Of a stretch of 64,000 nucleotides of DNA, positions 35,303-44,413 are shown one piece after another. The first letter of the stretch is position 1; each line of letters starts with the position of its first letter. Position numbers and translations under genes: made by a program. Source of the DNA: CAWIUB01 sp963839995. Its GTDB lineage: Bacteria; Actinomycetota; Actinomycetes; Mycobacteriales; Jatrophihabitantaceae. Location of the stretch: assembly GCA_963839995.1 (NCBI GenBank), contig CAWIXH010000016.1, positions 1 through 64,000 of the forward strand, given 5' to 3'. A model generated the notes under the pieces. It was not told the DNA's origin. It searched no databases and saw only the letters and a program-made list of their open reading frames with translations.

Positions 35303-35347
35303 ATTGGTCGTGCGGGGGTCGCAATGTTGCGGCCCCGCACGACCAAT
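35303..35347 (+). terminator. Intra-operon hairpin after the sugar-binding protein gene
   Basis: ATTGGTCGTGCGGGG (35303-35317) pairs perfectly with 35333-35347; the 15-base loop contains a further CGCAA/TTGCG pair. It lies 8 bp after the stop and 72 bp before the ATPase start, a common place for partial termination or mRNA stabilisation that makes binding protein more abundant than the membrane parts. Confidence 0.75.
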
Positions 35348-35418
35348 GCCCTTGCGCAACGGGCCGTTGTGCGAGGGAATACGTCTCGGATGCACACGAG
35401 CCAGAGGCAGGAGCCGTC

Positions 35419-36204
35419 GTGACTGACACCCCGATATTGCAAATGCGCCAGATAAACAAGCGGTTCGGTCCGGTGCACGTGCTGCATGACATCGACTTCG
35501 ACGTCTATCCGGGCCACGTGACCGCGCTGGTCGGGGACAACGGCGCCGGGAAGTCCACGCTGGTCAAGTGTCTCGCCGGCATCTATCCGATCGACAGCGG
35601 CGAGATCATCTTCGACGGCCACCATGCGACGATCCACGGGCCACGCGACGCCGCGGCCCTCGGCATCGAGATCGTGTACCAGGATCTGGCGCTGGCCGAC
35701 AACCTCGACGTCGTGCAGAACATGTTCCTCGGCCGAGAGGTGGCCCACGCCGGTGGGCTCTCGCTGAATGAAGGGAACATGGAGCGCCAGGCCCGCGAGG
35801 CACTGACGAGTCTGTCGGTGCGGACGCTCAAGTCGGTGCGCCAGAAGGTAGCCAGCCTCTCCGGTGGCCAGCGCCAGACAGTGGCCATCGCCAAGTCGGT
35901 GCTCTGGAAGAGCCGGGTTGTGGTGCTCGACGAGCCCACCGCAGCTCTCGGCGTCGCACAGACCGCGCAGGTGCTGCAACTCGTGCGCCGGCTGGCCGAC
36001 TCCGGTGTCGGTGTGGTGATCATCTCGCACAACATGAATGACGTCATGGAGGTAGCAGATCGCGTCGATGCGCTCTACCTCGGGCGCCTCGCGGCCGAGG
36101 TAGAGGCGAAGAATTCGTCGGTGAGCCAGATCGTCGAACTCATCACGACCGGGCGTTCCGGATCCATCGGGCTTGCCCCCGCCACCGCTGACGTGAGCAT
36201 GTGA
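35419..36204 (+). CDS. Sugar ABC transporter ATP-binding protein (single-domain XylG-like)
   Basis: 261 residues, one ABC domain only, whereas E. coli XylG has two; single-domain forms are usual in actinobacterial xylose-type systems. Walker A GDNGAGKST, signature LSGGQRQT, Walker B VVVLDEPTAALG, switch His in IISHNMNDV. GTG start with GGAG upstream. The signature ends QT rather than QR. It pairs with the permease that follows. Confidence 0.92.
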   Translation: MTDTPILQMRQINKRFGPVHVLHDIDFDVYPGHVTALVGDNGAGKSTLVKCLAGIYPIDSGEIIFDGHHATIHGPRDAAALGIEIVYQDLALADNLDVVQNMFLGREVAHAGGLSLNEGNMERQAREALTSLSVRTLKSVRQKVASLSGGQRQTVAIAKSVLWKSRVVVLDEPTAALGVAQTAQVLQLVRRLADSGVGVVIISHNMNDVMEVADRVDALYLGRLAAEVEAKNSSVSQIVELITTGRSGSIGLAPATADVSM

Positions 36205-36212
36205 GGCATCAG

Positions 36213-37691
36213 ATGACAAACACCGAGGGTCAACCGCCTACCGTGACCTCGACCCCGCCGGCTACCGCCGGACCAGTGGCGACCCCGTCGCTCGCCGGTA
36301 CCGACTTCAGCCAGGACATCGGGCCCACCTCAATCAGGGAGTCCTTCACCAACTACGTGCAGCGGGTGCGGGGCGGCGACGTCGGCATGCTGCCCGCCAT
36401 CATCGGCCTCATCGTGCTAGTGATCATCTTCGCGAATGTCAGTGACAAGTTCCTCACCAAGACGAACATGGCGAACCTGATCACTCAGGCGGCACCAATC
36501 GTGGTGCTCGGCATGGGCCTCGTGTTCGTGCTGTTGCTCGGCGAGATCGACCTGTCTGCCGGCACGGCCAGTGGTGTCTGCGCAGCGGCGATGGGCATCG
36601 CCGTCAGCAACGGCGGAGATCTTCAGAAGCATCTGGGCACTGCGACGTTCTACGCGGTCGGCCTGATGATGCTCATCACGGCTGCAATCGCGGCGCTCTA
36701 CCGGATTTGGGTCGCGGTCGCATTGGTCGTCGTCGGGCTCGTCATATGGTTCACGCATCTGAGCGACAATGCGGTCGTAGCGATCCTGCTGGCGATGTGC
36801 ATCGGCACGTCGATCGGCATCCTCACCGGATTCCTCGTGGCGAAAGTCGGCATTCCGTCCTTCGTCGTTACCCTGGCCCTTTTCCTCGGTTGGCAGGGCG
36901 TGCTGTTGGAGTTCGTCGGGCAGGGCGCGTCGATCAACGTCGGGCAGAACAAGTTCATCTTCGACCTGGAGTCCGCCGCCTCGAGCATCACCCCACTGTG
37001 GGGCTGGATCCTGTGGGCGGTCAGCGCTGGCGGCTATCTGGCCTTCACCCTGTGGCGGGCGGCGCGCAATCGAGCCAACGGCCTGGTCGCCGATCCGATC
37101 TCTGTCGTGCTGCTCAAGGGCGGCGTTCTCGCCGCCATTACTGCGGCCGCAGTGTGGCTGCTGAACCAGAATCGGTCGCTAACCAAATTCGTGACGCAGG
37201 AGGGCATCCCGCGCATCGTTCCGATCGTGCTGGTGATGCTGCTGATCCTGACGCTGATCCTTGGAAAGACCCGCTTCGGCCGTCACCTCTACGCGGTCGG
37301 CGGCAGCGCCGAAGCCGCGCGCCGCGCGGGCATCGACGTGCAGCAGATGCGCATCTCCGCGTTCATCTTCTGCTCCTCCATCGCGGGGCTCGCCGGCGTC
37401 GTTGCAGCGGCACGCACCGGGAGCGTCGACGGTACGTCGGGCGGCGGCAACACCCTGCTATTCGCGGTCGCCGCCGCGGTCATCGGTGGGACGTCGCTGT
37501 TCGGCGGCAAGGGCCACATCCGTGACGCGCTCATCGGTGGCCTGGTCATCGCGATCATTCCCAACGGCCTGAGCCTGAAGCCGAATCTCGGACCGCAGTA
37601 CAACCTGATCATCACCTGCGTCGTCCTGCTCTTCGCCGCTGCCGCCGACGCCCTGTCGCGGCGACGTGCGCGCTCGACCGGCGTGGGCTGA
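36213..37691 (+). CDS. xylH: Sugar ABC transporter permease, XylH-like
   Basis: 492 residues from ATG 36213 behind GAGG; GTG 36201, overlapping the ATPase stop, is an alternative. About 12-14 membrane helices; the BPD_transp_2 region has GEIDLSAGTASGVCAA and the cytoplasmic EAA-like loop YAVGGSAEAARRAGIDV. Two extra hydrophobic hairpins make it longer than E. coli XylH (393 residues), as in other actinobacterial members. It imports the sugar delivered by the XylF-like protein. Confidence 0.92.
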   Translation: MTNTEGQPPTVTSTPPATAGPVATPSLAGTDFSQDIGPTSIRESFTNYVQRVRGGDVGMLPAIIGLIVLVIIFANVSDKFLTKTNMANLITQAAPIVVLGMGLVFVLLLGEIDLSAGTASGVCAAAMGIAVSNGGDLQKHLGTATFYAVGLMMLITAAIAALYRIWVAVALVVVGLVIWFTHLSDNAVVAILLAMCIGTSIGILTGFLVAKVGIPSFVVTLALFLGWQGVLLEFVGQGASINVGQNKFIFDLESAASSITPLWGWILWAVSAGGYLAFTLWRAARNRANGLVADPISVVLLKGGVLAAITAAAVWLLNQNRSLTKFVTQEGIPRIVPIVLVMLLILTLILGKTRFGRHLYAVGGSAEAARRAGIDVQQMRISAFIFCSSIAGLAGVVAAARTGSVDGTSGGGNTLLFAVAAAVIGGTSLFGGKGHIRDALIGGLVIAIIPNGLSLKPNLGPQYNLIITCVVLLFAAAADALSRRRARSTGVG

Positions 37692-37713
37692 TCGGGCGAG
37701 ACCGCGTCAGACC

Positions 37714-38922
37714 ATGCCCCGTTCGCCGGCCGCGCGACCAGACGAGATCCGGCGACACAACCTCGGGCTGCTGCTCGCGCAGGTCGACGTCGATGGGGAA
37801 CTAACGCGCGCCGCGCTCACCCAACGGCTCGGGCTGAATCGGTCCACGATCGGAGCGCTGGTCGCCGACCTGACGAGCCTCGGCACGCTCGCCGAACACG
37901 TCCCCAGTGGCAGTGAGCGGGCCGGACGGCCGTCTCACGTGGTGGGTTTCCGCGCGGACGGACCATACGCGTTCGCCGCGGACATCGAGGTCGACCGGGT
38001 GGTGTGCGCCGCCGTCGGACTCGGCGGGCGCATTCTCGGCCGCCGGGAGGCCCGGATCGGCGCCGACTGTCGTGGTGCGGCCAACGTGGGGCAGGTCATC
38101 GGCGCAGCACTGCCGGCTCTGGCGGACGAGCTGCCGGCGCGAGCCTGGCCCGTGGGCCTCGGCGCGAGCATCCCGGGCACCGTCCGTCGATCCGACGGCC
38201 GGGTCGAGTTGGCGCCCAACCTGGGCTGGGAGAACGAGCCGTTGGCCGAGCTGCTGGCCGACCTTGTTCCGGTCGGCGTCCCGGTTTACCTCGGCAACGA
38301 TGCGGACCTGGGAGCGCTGGCCGAACACCGACGCGGCTCCGGGCGGGGCCGTGACGATTTGGTGTATCTCAACGGCAAGATCGGTGTCGGCGGAGGGATC
38401 ATCACCGGTGGTAACCCACTGTCCGGCCACGACGGGCTGGCCGGCGAGGTCGGGCACATGATGCTCGACTCGTCCGGTCCGCCGTGCCACTGCGGCGGGC
38501 GGGGCTGCGTGGAGACCTATATCGGCGAGCAGGCGCTGATGCGGCTCTCCGGCCGGTCGGATCCCCCGACGCGGGAGAGCGTGGCCGACGTGTTCGCCGC
38601 GGCCCGGGCCGGCGAGCCACTGGCACTCAATGGAGTGCAGGCAGTCGGGGTGTCGCTGGGCCGGACCGTCGCGAGCCTGGTCAACCTGCTCAATCCGCAG
38701 GTGGTGATCATGGGCGGATCGCTCGGCGATGTGCTCGAGCTGGCCCGGCGCGAGATCGAGGTCGAGATGGAGCGCCGGGCGATGGCCGCGTCCCGGCAGG
38801 GGGTCGAGCTGCGCTCGGCCGGCTTGGGCGACGATTCGTCGCTGCTTGGTGCGGCTGACCTCGCCTTCCGGCCGCTGTTCACCGACCCGATCGCGATAGG
38901 CCAGCTGCGCCCAGTCGCCTGA
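37714..38922 (+). CDS. ROK-family transcriptional regulator
   Basis: 402 residues from ATG 37714. N-terminal winged HTH (LTRAALTQRLGLNRSTIGALVADL) and a ROK sugar-kinase-like domain with YLNGKIGVGGGIITGG and the zinc motif CHCGGRGCVETYIG. It lies directly after the sugar importer on the same strand, so it is the likely XylR-type repressor of those genes, sensing sugar. Confidence 0.92.
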   Translation: MPRSPAARPDEIRRHNLGLLLAQVDVDGELTRAALTQRLGLNRSTIGALVADLTSLGTLAEHVPSGSERAGRPSHVVGFRADGPYAFAADIEVDRVVCAAVGLGGRILGRREARIGADCRGAANVGQVIGAALPALADELPARAWPVGLGASIPGTVRRSDGRVELAPNLGWENEPLAELLADLVPVGVPVYLGNDADLGALAEHRRGSGRGRDDLVYLNGKIGVGGGIITGGNPLSGHDGLAGEVGHMMLDSSGPPCHCGGRGCVETYIGEQALMRLSGRSDPPTRESVADVFAAARAGEPLALNGVQAVGVSLGRTVASLVNLLNPQVVIMGGSLGDVLELARREIEVEMERRAMAASRQGVELRSAGLGDDSSLLGAADLAFRPLFTDPIAIGQLRPVA

Positions 38923-38923
38923 T

Positions 38924-38959
38924 CCCATCGTATGGGCGTTGCCCGGACCGCGAGGTCCG
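38924..38959. terminator. Two small hairpins between convergent ROK and vapC genes
   Basis: CCCAT-CGT-ATGGG (38924-38936) and CGGACC-GCGA-GGTCCG (38944-38959, GNRA tetraloop) sit in the 58-bp gap between convergent genes, a fit for bidirectional termination. Confidence 0.45.
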
Positions 38960-38980
38960 CGACCACCTGTTCGATGGCGC

Positions 38981-39358
38981 TCAGGGCTGGCGCACCTCAA
39001 CCAAATCGCCGATGAGCTGGATATCAGCCACGTTGTGGGTCAACAGCGGCACCTGCTCGACGGCCGCTGTAGCTGCAATCGCCAGGTCGATCTGGCGTCG
39101 ACGCGGTATGCTGCCGCGCCGGGCGACTGCGGCCGCCAACCGGCCCCACGCCCGGGCGATCTCGACGGTCACCGGAAGCGGGTTGAACGTCGCCTCGACC
39201 ACCGCCAGGCGATCGGCCCGCCTCGCACGTTCGTCCGCATCCGCTGCGACCAGAACTCCGAAATGCAGCTCGGTGATCGACGCGACACTGATCGCCGCCT
39301 CGATTTCACCGGGAGCATTCTCGCCGATCAGCACCGAGGTATCGAGTACGGCCCTCAT
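38981..39358 (-). CDS. vapC: PIN-domain RNase toxin, VapC family
   Basis: 125 residues. Acidic PIN residues: first Asp in AVLDTSVLIG, Glu in SITELHFGVL, Asp in RRRQIDLAIAATA, and the fourth acidic site in THNVADIQLI. VapC toxins cut tRNA or rRNA and are held inactive by an antitoxin, encoded just upstream with a 4-bp overlap (ATGA). Confidence 0.9.
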   Translation of the reverse strand: MRAVLDTSVLIGENAPGEIEAAISVASITELHFGVLVAADADERARRADRLAVVEATFNPLPVTVEIARAWGRLAAAVARRGSIPRRRQIDLAIAATAAVEQVPLLTHNVADIQLIGDLVEVRQP

Positions 39359-39582
39359 GCGTCGAACGGATCAACCAGGCCAGCACCAAGCCAGCCAAGA
39401 TCGTCATCGAGCCCGCGCGGTGCCGGGCCGTGCCACACCTTCGCCAGGGCAACTCCGCTGACCCATCGATGGCGGCCCACCGGGTGAAGCTCAGCCACCG
39501 GACGACCCGGCGCCGGGCGGCAGTGCTGGTTGGCCGGCTCTTGATCTAGGATCGCCACGCATTCTGCGCGGTTGCACGTCAC
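39355..39582 (-). CDS. Probable VapB/Phd-like antitoxin, short N-terminus
   Basis: About 75 residues from GTG 39582. The centre reads GRPVAELHPVGRHRWVSG and the tail GLDDDLGWLGAGLVDPFDA, the usual end of antitoxins paired with PIN toxins. The N-terminal DNA-binding part looks short and atypical (MTCNRAECVAILDQ), lacking a clear Phd beta-alpha start, so it may be truncated by the neighbouring ABC gene or simply divergent. Coupled to vapC by ATGA. Confidence 0.6.
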   Translation of the reverse strand: MTCNRAECVAILDQEPANQHCRPAPGRPVAELHPVGRHRWVSGVALAKVWHGPAPRGLDDDLGWLGAGLVDPFDA

Positions 39583-39599
39583 ATAAGATCCGCCACCGG

Positions 39600-41501
39600 T
39601 CAGCCGGCCGCGGCCACCGGCGAGCTGGTGGCTTGCTTCTCGAACTGGGTGCGATAGAGGTCGGCGTAGAGGCCGTCGCGCGCCAGCAGCTGCGCATGTG
39701 TGCCACGCTCGACGATCCGGCCGGCATCCACCACCAGGATCTGGTCGGCGTCGAGCACCGTCGAGAGCCGGTGGGCGATGACCAGCGAGGTGCGGCCGGC
39801 GAGCGCCTGGGCGAGCGCCTGCTGCACGGCCACCTCGCTCTCGCCGTCCAGGTGTGCCGTGGCCTCGTCGAGGATCACGATCTTCGGTGCCTTCAGCAGC
39901 AGCCGGGCGATCGCCAGGCGCTGCTTCTCGCCACCGGAAAGCCGGTAGCCGCGATCGCCCACGACAGTGTCCAGGCCGTCTGGGAGCGAGCGAACCAGGT
40001 CGGCGATATGCGCCGCCTCGATGGCCGCCCACAACTCGTCGTCGGTGGCAGTCGGTTTCGCATAGGCCAGATTGCCGCGGATCGTGTCGTGGAACATGTG
40101 CGCGTCCTGGCTGACCACGCCGACCCGGTCGCGCAGCGACTGTTGTGTCACCTCGCGCACATCCCGTCCGCCGACGAGCACCTGCCCGGAACGCACGTCG
40201 TACATGCGGGCCACCAGCTGGCTGATCGTCGTCTTGCCAGCGCCGGACGGGCCGACGAGCGCGACCAGCTGCCCCGGATCGGCGCGGAAGGAAATGCCGC
40301 GCAGCACTTCCTGCGCCGACGTGTTGTCGAGCCGGGCGACGTCCTCGAGCGAGGCGAGCGAGACCTCCGATGCGGTCGGATAGGAGAAACGCACGTCGGC
40401 GAACTCGATCGTCCGCGAGTCTTTTGGCAGTTCGACCGCATCCGGCGCGTCTGCGATCATCGGTTGCAGGTCGAGGACCTCGAAGACTCGGTCGAAGCTG
40501 ACGAGCGCACTCATCACGTCGACCCGGGCGTTGGACAGCGAGGTGAGCGGACCGTAGAGCCGGGTCAGCAGCAGCGCCAGCGTCACCACCGTGCCGGCGT
40601 CGAGCGCGCCGGTCAGCGCGAAGTACCCGCCGAGGCCGTAGACGAGCGCCTGGGCGAGCGCCGCCACCAGGGAGAGCGCTACGAAGAAGGCGCGCGAGTA
40701 CATCGCCGAGGTGACACCGATGTCGCGGACGCGCGCGGCACGGCTGCGGAACGACACGTCCTCGTCGGCCGGCCGGCCGAACAGTTTGACGAGCAGCGCG
40801 CCGGCCACGTTGAACCGTTCGGTCATCGTCGAGTTCATCGAGGCGTTCAGGTTGTAGGACTCACGGGTGATGCTCTGCAGCCGGGTACCGATCCGGCGGG
40901 CGGGCAGCACGAACAGGGGCAGCATGACCAGCGCCAAGGAGGTGATCTGCCAGGACAGCGAGAACATCACTCCCGCCGTCAGCACGAGGCTCACCACGTT
41001 GGAGACCAGACCGGACAGGGTCGAGGTGAAGGCCTGCTGGGCGCCGAGGACGTCGTTGTTCAGCCGACTCACCAGCGCGCCCGTCTGGGTGCGGGTGAAG
41101 AACGCGAGTGGCATGCGTTGCACGTGGTCGAACACCGACGTGCGCATGTCATAGATCAGGCCTTCGCCGATGCGGGCGGAGTACCAGCGCTGCGCGAAGG
41201 ACAGTGCCGCGTCTACCACGGCGAGCGCCGCGATGACGATCGCGATCTTGACAACGACCCGCACCTCGCCGTGCCGGGTGATCTCGTTGACGACCCTGCC
41301 GGCCAGCACGGGTGTCAGAACGCCGATCAACGCGTCGAAGACGACGATCAGCAGGAAGACTGCAAGGTCCATGCGGTAGGGACGCGCGAAGCTCAGCACC
41401 CGCTTCCACGTGCCGGGCGGGAGCTGCCGGTCGAGCACGGACGCGTCACCATGCCGCATCGACCGGCTGAGCTGCATCATGTTCATGGAGTGCATCGACA
41501 T
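39600..41501 (-). CDS. ABC exporter, fused permease-ATPase (ABCB/MsbA type)
   Basis: 633 residues from ATG 41501, eight bases after GGAGG. Six-helix exporter domain (about residues 35-330) followed by an ATPase domain with Walker A GPSGAGKTT, signature LSGGEKQR, Walker B IVILDEATAHLD and switch His in VIAHRLS. It acts as a dimer in the membrane; substrates of this class include drugs, lipids and peptides. A palindrome lies 26 bp upstream of the start. Confidence 0.94.
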   Translation of the reverse strand: MSMHSMNMMQLSRSMRHGDASVLDRQLPPGTWKRVLSFARPYRMDLAVFLLIVVFDALIGVLTPVLAGRVVNEITRHGEVRVVVKIAIVIAALAVVDAALSFAQRWYSARIGEGLIYDMRTSVFDHVQRMPLAFFTRTQTGALVSRLNNDVLGAQQAFTSTLSGLVSNVVSLVLTAGVMFSLSWQITSLALVMLPLFVLPARRIGTRLQSITRESYNLNASMNSTMTERFNVAGALLVKLFGRPADEDVSFRSRAARVRDIGVTSAMYSRAFFVALSLVAALAQALVYGLGGYFALTGALDAGTVVTLALLLTRLYGPLTSLSNARVDVMSALVSFDRVFEVLDLQPMIADAPDAVELPKDSRTIEFADVRFSYPTASEVSLASLEDVARLDNTSAQEVLRGISFRADPGQLVALVGPSGAGKTTISQLVARMYDVRSGQVLVGGRDVREVTQQSLRDRVGVVSQDAHMFHDTIRGNLAYAKPTATDDELWAAIEAAHIADLVRSLPDGLDTVVGDRGYRLSGGEKQRLAIARLLLKAPKIVILDEATAHLDGESEVAVQQALAQALAGRTSLVIAHRLSTVLDADQILVVDAGRIVERGTHAQLLARDGLYADLYRTQFEKQATSSPVAAAG

Positions 41502-41526
41502 CAGCACCACCTCCGCACTCTCGAAC

Positions 41527-41548
41527 GATTACATGGTTACATCTAATC
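41527..41548. promoter_or_regulatory. 22-bp operator-like palindrome upstream of the ABC exporter
   Basis: The arms GATTA-x-ATG and CAT-x-TAATC are symmetrical at 8 of 11 positions, in an AT-rich stretch within a GC-rich genome, 26 bp before the exporter ATG. It also contains a TTACAT direct repeat with 8-bp period. This resembles MarR or PadR operators controlling efflux genes; no such regulator is adjacent. Confidence 0.5.
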
Positions 41549-41628
41549 CCCCGCCCGCCACCTCTGTTGTTCGATCTTGGGCGAGCCCGAGCCGGCCGGA
41601 CGTCGAACAAGTTGGGAAGGCTAAAGGG

Positions 41629-42420
41629 CTAATGCTCGGCGAACAACCCGGCCAGATCGCGCAGCCGCCGATACTGCGCCTCGCGCTCGGCGGCTTCCTG
41701 ATCGGCCTGGCTGCGCCCGGACGCGGCCAGCAGCAGCGCCTTGGTCTCGGCGAGGGCGTCGCGGGGCGGGGCGAGCAGCGCCGTAACGGTCGCGTCGACG
41801 ACCGTGCTGAGTTCCGCCAGCGGGGCAATCATCGATGCCAGCCCGATGCGGTACGCCTCCTCGGCGGCCACCCGCCGTCCGGTGAGGCAGATCTCCGCGG
41901 CCCGGGAGTAGCCCACCAGCTCGACCAGGCGTTTGGTGCCGCCCAGATCTGGTACCAGACCCAGGCTCGGTTCGGCCATGGTGAACTGGGCATCGTCGGC
42001 CACCAGCCGCAGGTCGCAGGCGAGGGCCAACTGGAATCCGGCGCCGATCGCGTGCCCGTGCACGGCGGCGATGCTGACGATAGCGGGCTCGGCCAGCCAG
42101 CCCAATGCGCGCTGGTATTGGGCAATCTGCTCGCTGGCCTGCGCGGGGCTCAACGCGGCGAGGGAGGCGAGCGCCGCGGGCGTGCCGTCGGCGGACGGGG
42201 CGAAGGCGGCTTGGTCCAGCCCGGCGGAGAAGGCCCGGCCCTCCCCACGGACGACCACCACGCGCACCGTTCCGGGCAGCCGGGTGCTGATCTCGGCAAG
42301 CGCCGTCCAGGTGCGCGGATCCTGCGCGTTCAGCCGGTCCGGACGGTCTAGCGTGACGGTGGCGACGGCATCGGCGATCTCGGCCCGCACCCCCGCCTCG
42401 TCCGGGACGGGCAGGCTCAC
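41629..42420 (-). CDS. Enoyl-CoA hydratase/isomerase family protein
   Basis: 263 residues from GTG 42420; the longer frame crosses the small HTH gene. Crotonase fold: first oxyanion segment GRAFSAGLDQAAF, second HGHAIGAGFQLALACDLRLVADDAQF (in part) and the MAEPSLGLVPDLGGTKRL region with the Glu position. It hydrates or isomerises enoyl-CoA. The mycobacterial neighbour of the ABC-F gene, echA12, is the same family. Confidence 0.92.
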   Translation of the reverse strand: MSLPVPDEAGVRAEIADAVATVTLDRPDRLNAQDPRTWTALAEISTRLPGTVRVVVVRGEGRAFSAGLDQAAFAPSADGTPAALASLAALSPAQASEQIAQYQRALGWLAEPAIVSIAAVHGHAIGAGFQLALACDLRLVADDAQFTMAEPSLGLVPDLGGTKRLVELVGYSRAAEICLTGRRVAAEEAYRIGLASMIAPLAELSTVVDATVTALLAPPRDALAETKALLLAASGRSQADQEAAEREAQYRRLRDLAGLFAEH

Positions 42421-42431
42421 TGCAGCCAGCG

Positions 42432-42647
42432 CTACTTGCCCTTGCGCTTGGCGCGGGTGGCGCCCCCGCGTCCGCGCAACGTGGCCCCGGACTCGGAGAG
42501 CACGCGGTGCACGAAGCCGTACGAGCGGCCGCTGCCGTCCGCGAGCTCGCGGATGCTGCGACCTTTGTCGTACTGCTTGCGCAGGTCGGCGGCGAGTTTG
42601 GTGCGTTCGGCGCCGGTGATTCGGGCGCCCTTCTTGAGTGCAGCCAT
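42432..42647 (-). CDS. Small helix-turn-helix protein (Rv1473A-like)
   Basis: 71 residues from ATG 42647 with GGAGGG upstream. KKGARITGAERTKLAADLRKQY leads to an HTH (SIRELADGSGRSYGFVHRVL) and a basic tail (GRGGATRAKRKGK). This tiny conserved actinobacterial protein regularly accompanies an ABC-F ATPase, as here. It is predicted to bind DNA; targets are unknown. Confidence 0.88.
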   Translation of the reverse strand: MAALKKGARITGAERTKLAADLRKQYDKGRSIRELADGSGRSYGFVHRVLSESGATLRGRGGATRAKRKGK

Positions 42648-42799
42648 GGCCGGTCCCTCCGGAACGGTGCGCCGAGACACTAGGTGGCACTGCGTGGTCC
42701 GCTACCACAGCGGGCCCTCGAAATGTACAGCCGAGATCTTGATAGCAGCGCAATCTCTCCTCCGCAAGATCAAAGCTCGGCCGGGCTTGCTCGGCAGCG

Positions 42800-44413
42800 T
42801 CAGGCAAGCGCGATCAGGTCGGCCAGGTCCGTGCTCCAGCTGTCCTCGACGCCATCAGGCAGCAAGATCACTTTCTCCGGGTTCAGCGCCTCGACGGCAC
42901 CCTCATCGTGCGTCACCAGGACGATCGCACCGGCGTAGGTGCGCAGCGCGTCGAGCACTTGGCCGCGGCTCACCGGGTCGAGGTTGTTGGTGGGTTCGTC
43001 CAGCAGCAGCACGTTCGCCGCGCTGGTGACGAGCGTCGCCAGCGCCAGCCGGGTCTTCTCCCCGCCGGACAGGACACCCGCCGGCTTCTCGACGTCGTCT
43101 CCGGAGAACAGGAACGCGCCCAGGATCTTGCGCAGCTCGGTGTCTGTCAGAGCGCCGGCGCTCGTCGCCGCCGCGCTGCGCATGTTGTCCAGGACCGTTC
43201 GGTCGTGATCCAGAGTTTCGTGTTCCTGTGCGTAGTAGCCCAGCCGCAGTCCGTGGCCCGCCACGACCTCGCCGGTGTCAGGTCGCTCGAGGCCACTGAG
43301 CAGCCGGAGCAGGGTCGTCTTGCCCGCGCCGTTGAGTCCGAGCACCACCACTCGGGCGCCGCGGTCGACCGCGAGGTCGACGTCGGTGAACACCTCGAGC
43401 GAACCGTAGGACTTGGACAGCCCCGAGGCGGTGAGCGGAGTGCGCCCGCACGTGGCGGGCGTGGGGAACCGCAGGCGGGCGACCTTGTCGGACCTGCGAA
43501 CCTCGGCAATACCGGCTGCCAGATGTGCCGCGCGCCGATCCATTTGGTGCGCAGCCCGGGCCTTCGTGGCCTTGGCGCGCATCTTGTCGGCCTGACTGCG
43601 CAACGCCTCGATCTTCCGCTCGGCGTTGACCCGTTCACGATGACGCCGCCGTTCGTCGGTCTCTCGTTGCTGAAGGTAGGTCTTCCAGCCGACGTTGTAG
43701 ATATCGAGGCTCGCGCGGTTCGCGTCCAGGTACCAGACCTTGTTGACGACCACGTCGAGCAGCTCGACGTCGTGGCTGATCACGACGAGTCCGCCGCTGT
43801 GCTGCCGGAGGAAGTCCCGCAGCCACCCGATCGAGTCGGCGTCGAGGTGGTTGGTGGGCTCGTCCAGCAGCAGTGTGCTCGGCTCGCCCGTGTCGCGAAA
43901 CAGAATCCGGGCGAGCTCGACGCGCCGGCGCTGCCCGCCGGACAGGGTCCCGAGGGTTTGGCCCAGCACGCGGTCGGGCAGACCGAGGTTGGCGCAGATC
44001 CGGGCCGCCTCGCTCTCGGCGGCGTACCCGCCCAGCGCGGCGAACCGGTCCTCGAGGCGGCCGTAGCGGCGCACGAGAGCGTCGTCCTCCGGCGTTTCGG
44101 CCAGCTGGACCTGCACCTTGGCGATGTCGGTGACCAGCTGATCCAGGCCGCGAGCCGACAGCACGCGATCGCGGGCCGTAATCTCCAGATCGCCGGTGCG
44201 GGGGTCCTGCGGCAGGTAGCCGACCGCCCCGCGGCGGTCGACCTCGCCACCGTGCGGCGCGGACTCGCCGGCGAGTACCCGCAGCGACGTCGTCTTGCCG
44301 GCGCCGTTGCGGCCGACGAGGCCGATGCGGTCGCCCGGCTGGATACGCAGCGTCGTCGGCTCAAGCAGAATACGCGGACCAGCGCGCAGCTCGAGCCCAG
44401 AAGCAGTGATCAC
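42800..44413 (-). CDS. ABC-F family ATPase
   Basis: 537 residues from GTG 44413 with AGGGAGAG upstream. Two ABC domains and no membrane part: first GRNGAGKTT, LSGGQRRR, LLLDEPTNHLD; second GLNGAGKTT, LSGGEKTR, LLLDEPTNNLD. A basic, helical linker of about 70 residues (about 240-315) separates them. ABC-F proteins act on ribosomes as translation factors or confer antibiotic resistance by target protection. It corresponds to Rv1473 by context. Confidence 0.94.
   Translation of the reverse strand: MITASGLELRAGPRILLEPTTLRIQPGDRIGLVGRNGAGKTTSLRVLAGESAPHGGEVDRRGAVGYLPQDPRTGDLEITARDRVLSARGLDQLVTDIAKVQVQLAETPEDDALVRRYGRLEDRFAALGGYAAESEAARICANLGLPDRVLGQTLGTLSGGQRRRVELARILFRDTGEPSTLLLDEPTNHLDADSIGWLRDFLRQHSGGLVVISHDVELLDVVVNKVWYLDANRASLDIYNVGWKTYLQQRETDERRRHRERVNAERKIEALRSQADKMRAKATKARAAHQMDRRAAHLAAGIAEVRRSDKVARLRFPTPATCGRTPLTASGLSKSYGSLEVFTDVDLAVDRGARVVVLGLNGAGKTTLLRLLSGLERPDTGEVVAGHGLRLGYYAQEHETLDHDRTVLDNMRSAAATSAGALTDTELRKILGAFLFSGDDVEKPAGVLSGGEKTRLALATLVTSAANVLLLDEPTNNLDPVSRGQVLDALRTYAGAIVLVTHDEGAVEALNPEKVILLPDGVEDSWSTDLADLIALA

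Noticed and set aside
39633..41546. Plus-strand open frame of 637 codons opposite the ABC exporter
   Set aside because: His/Arg/Gln/Gly-rich mirror of the exporter's codons; no family features and no start context.
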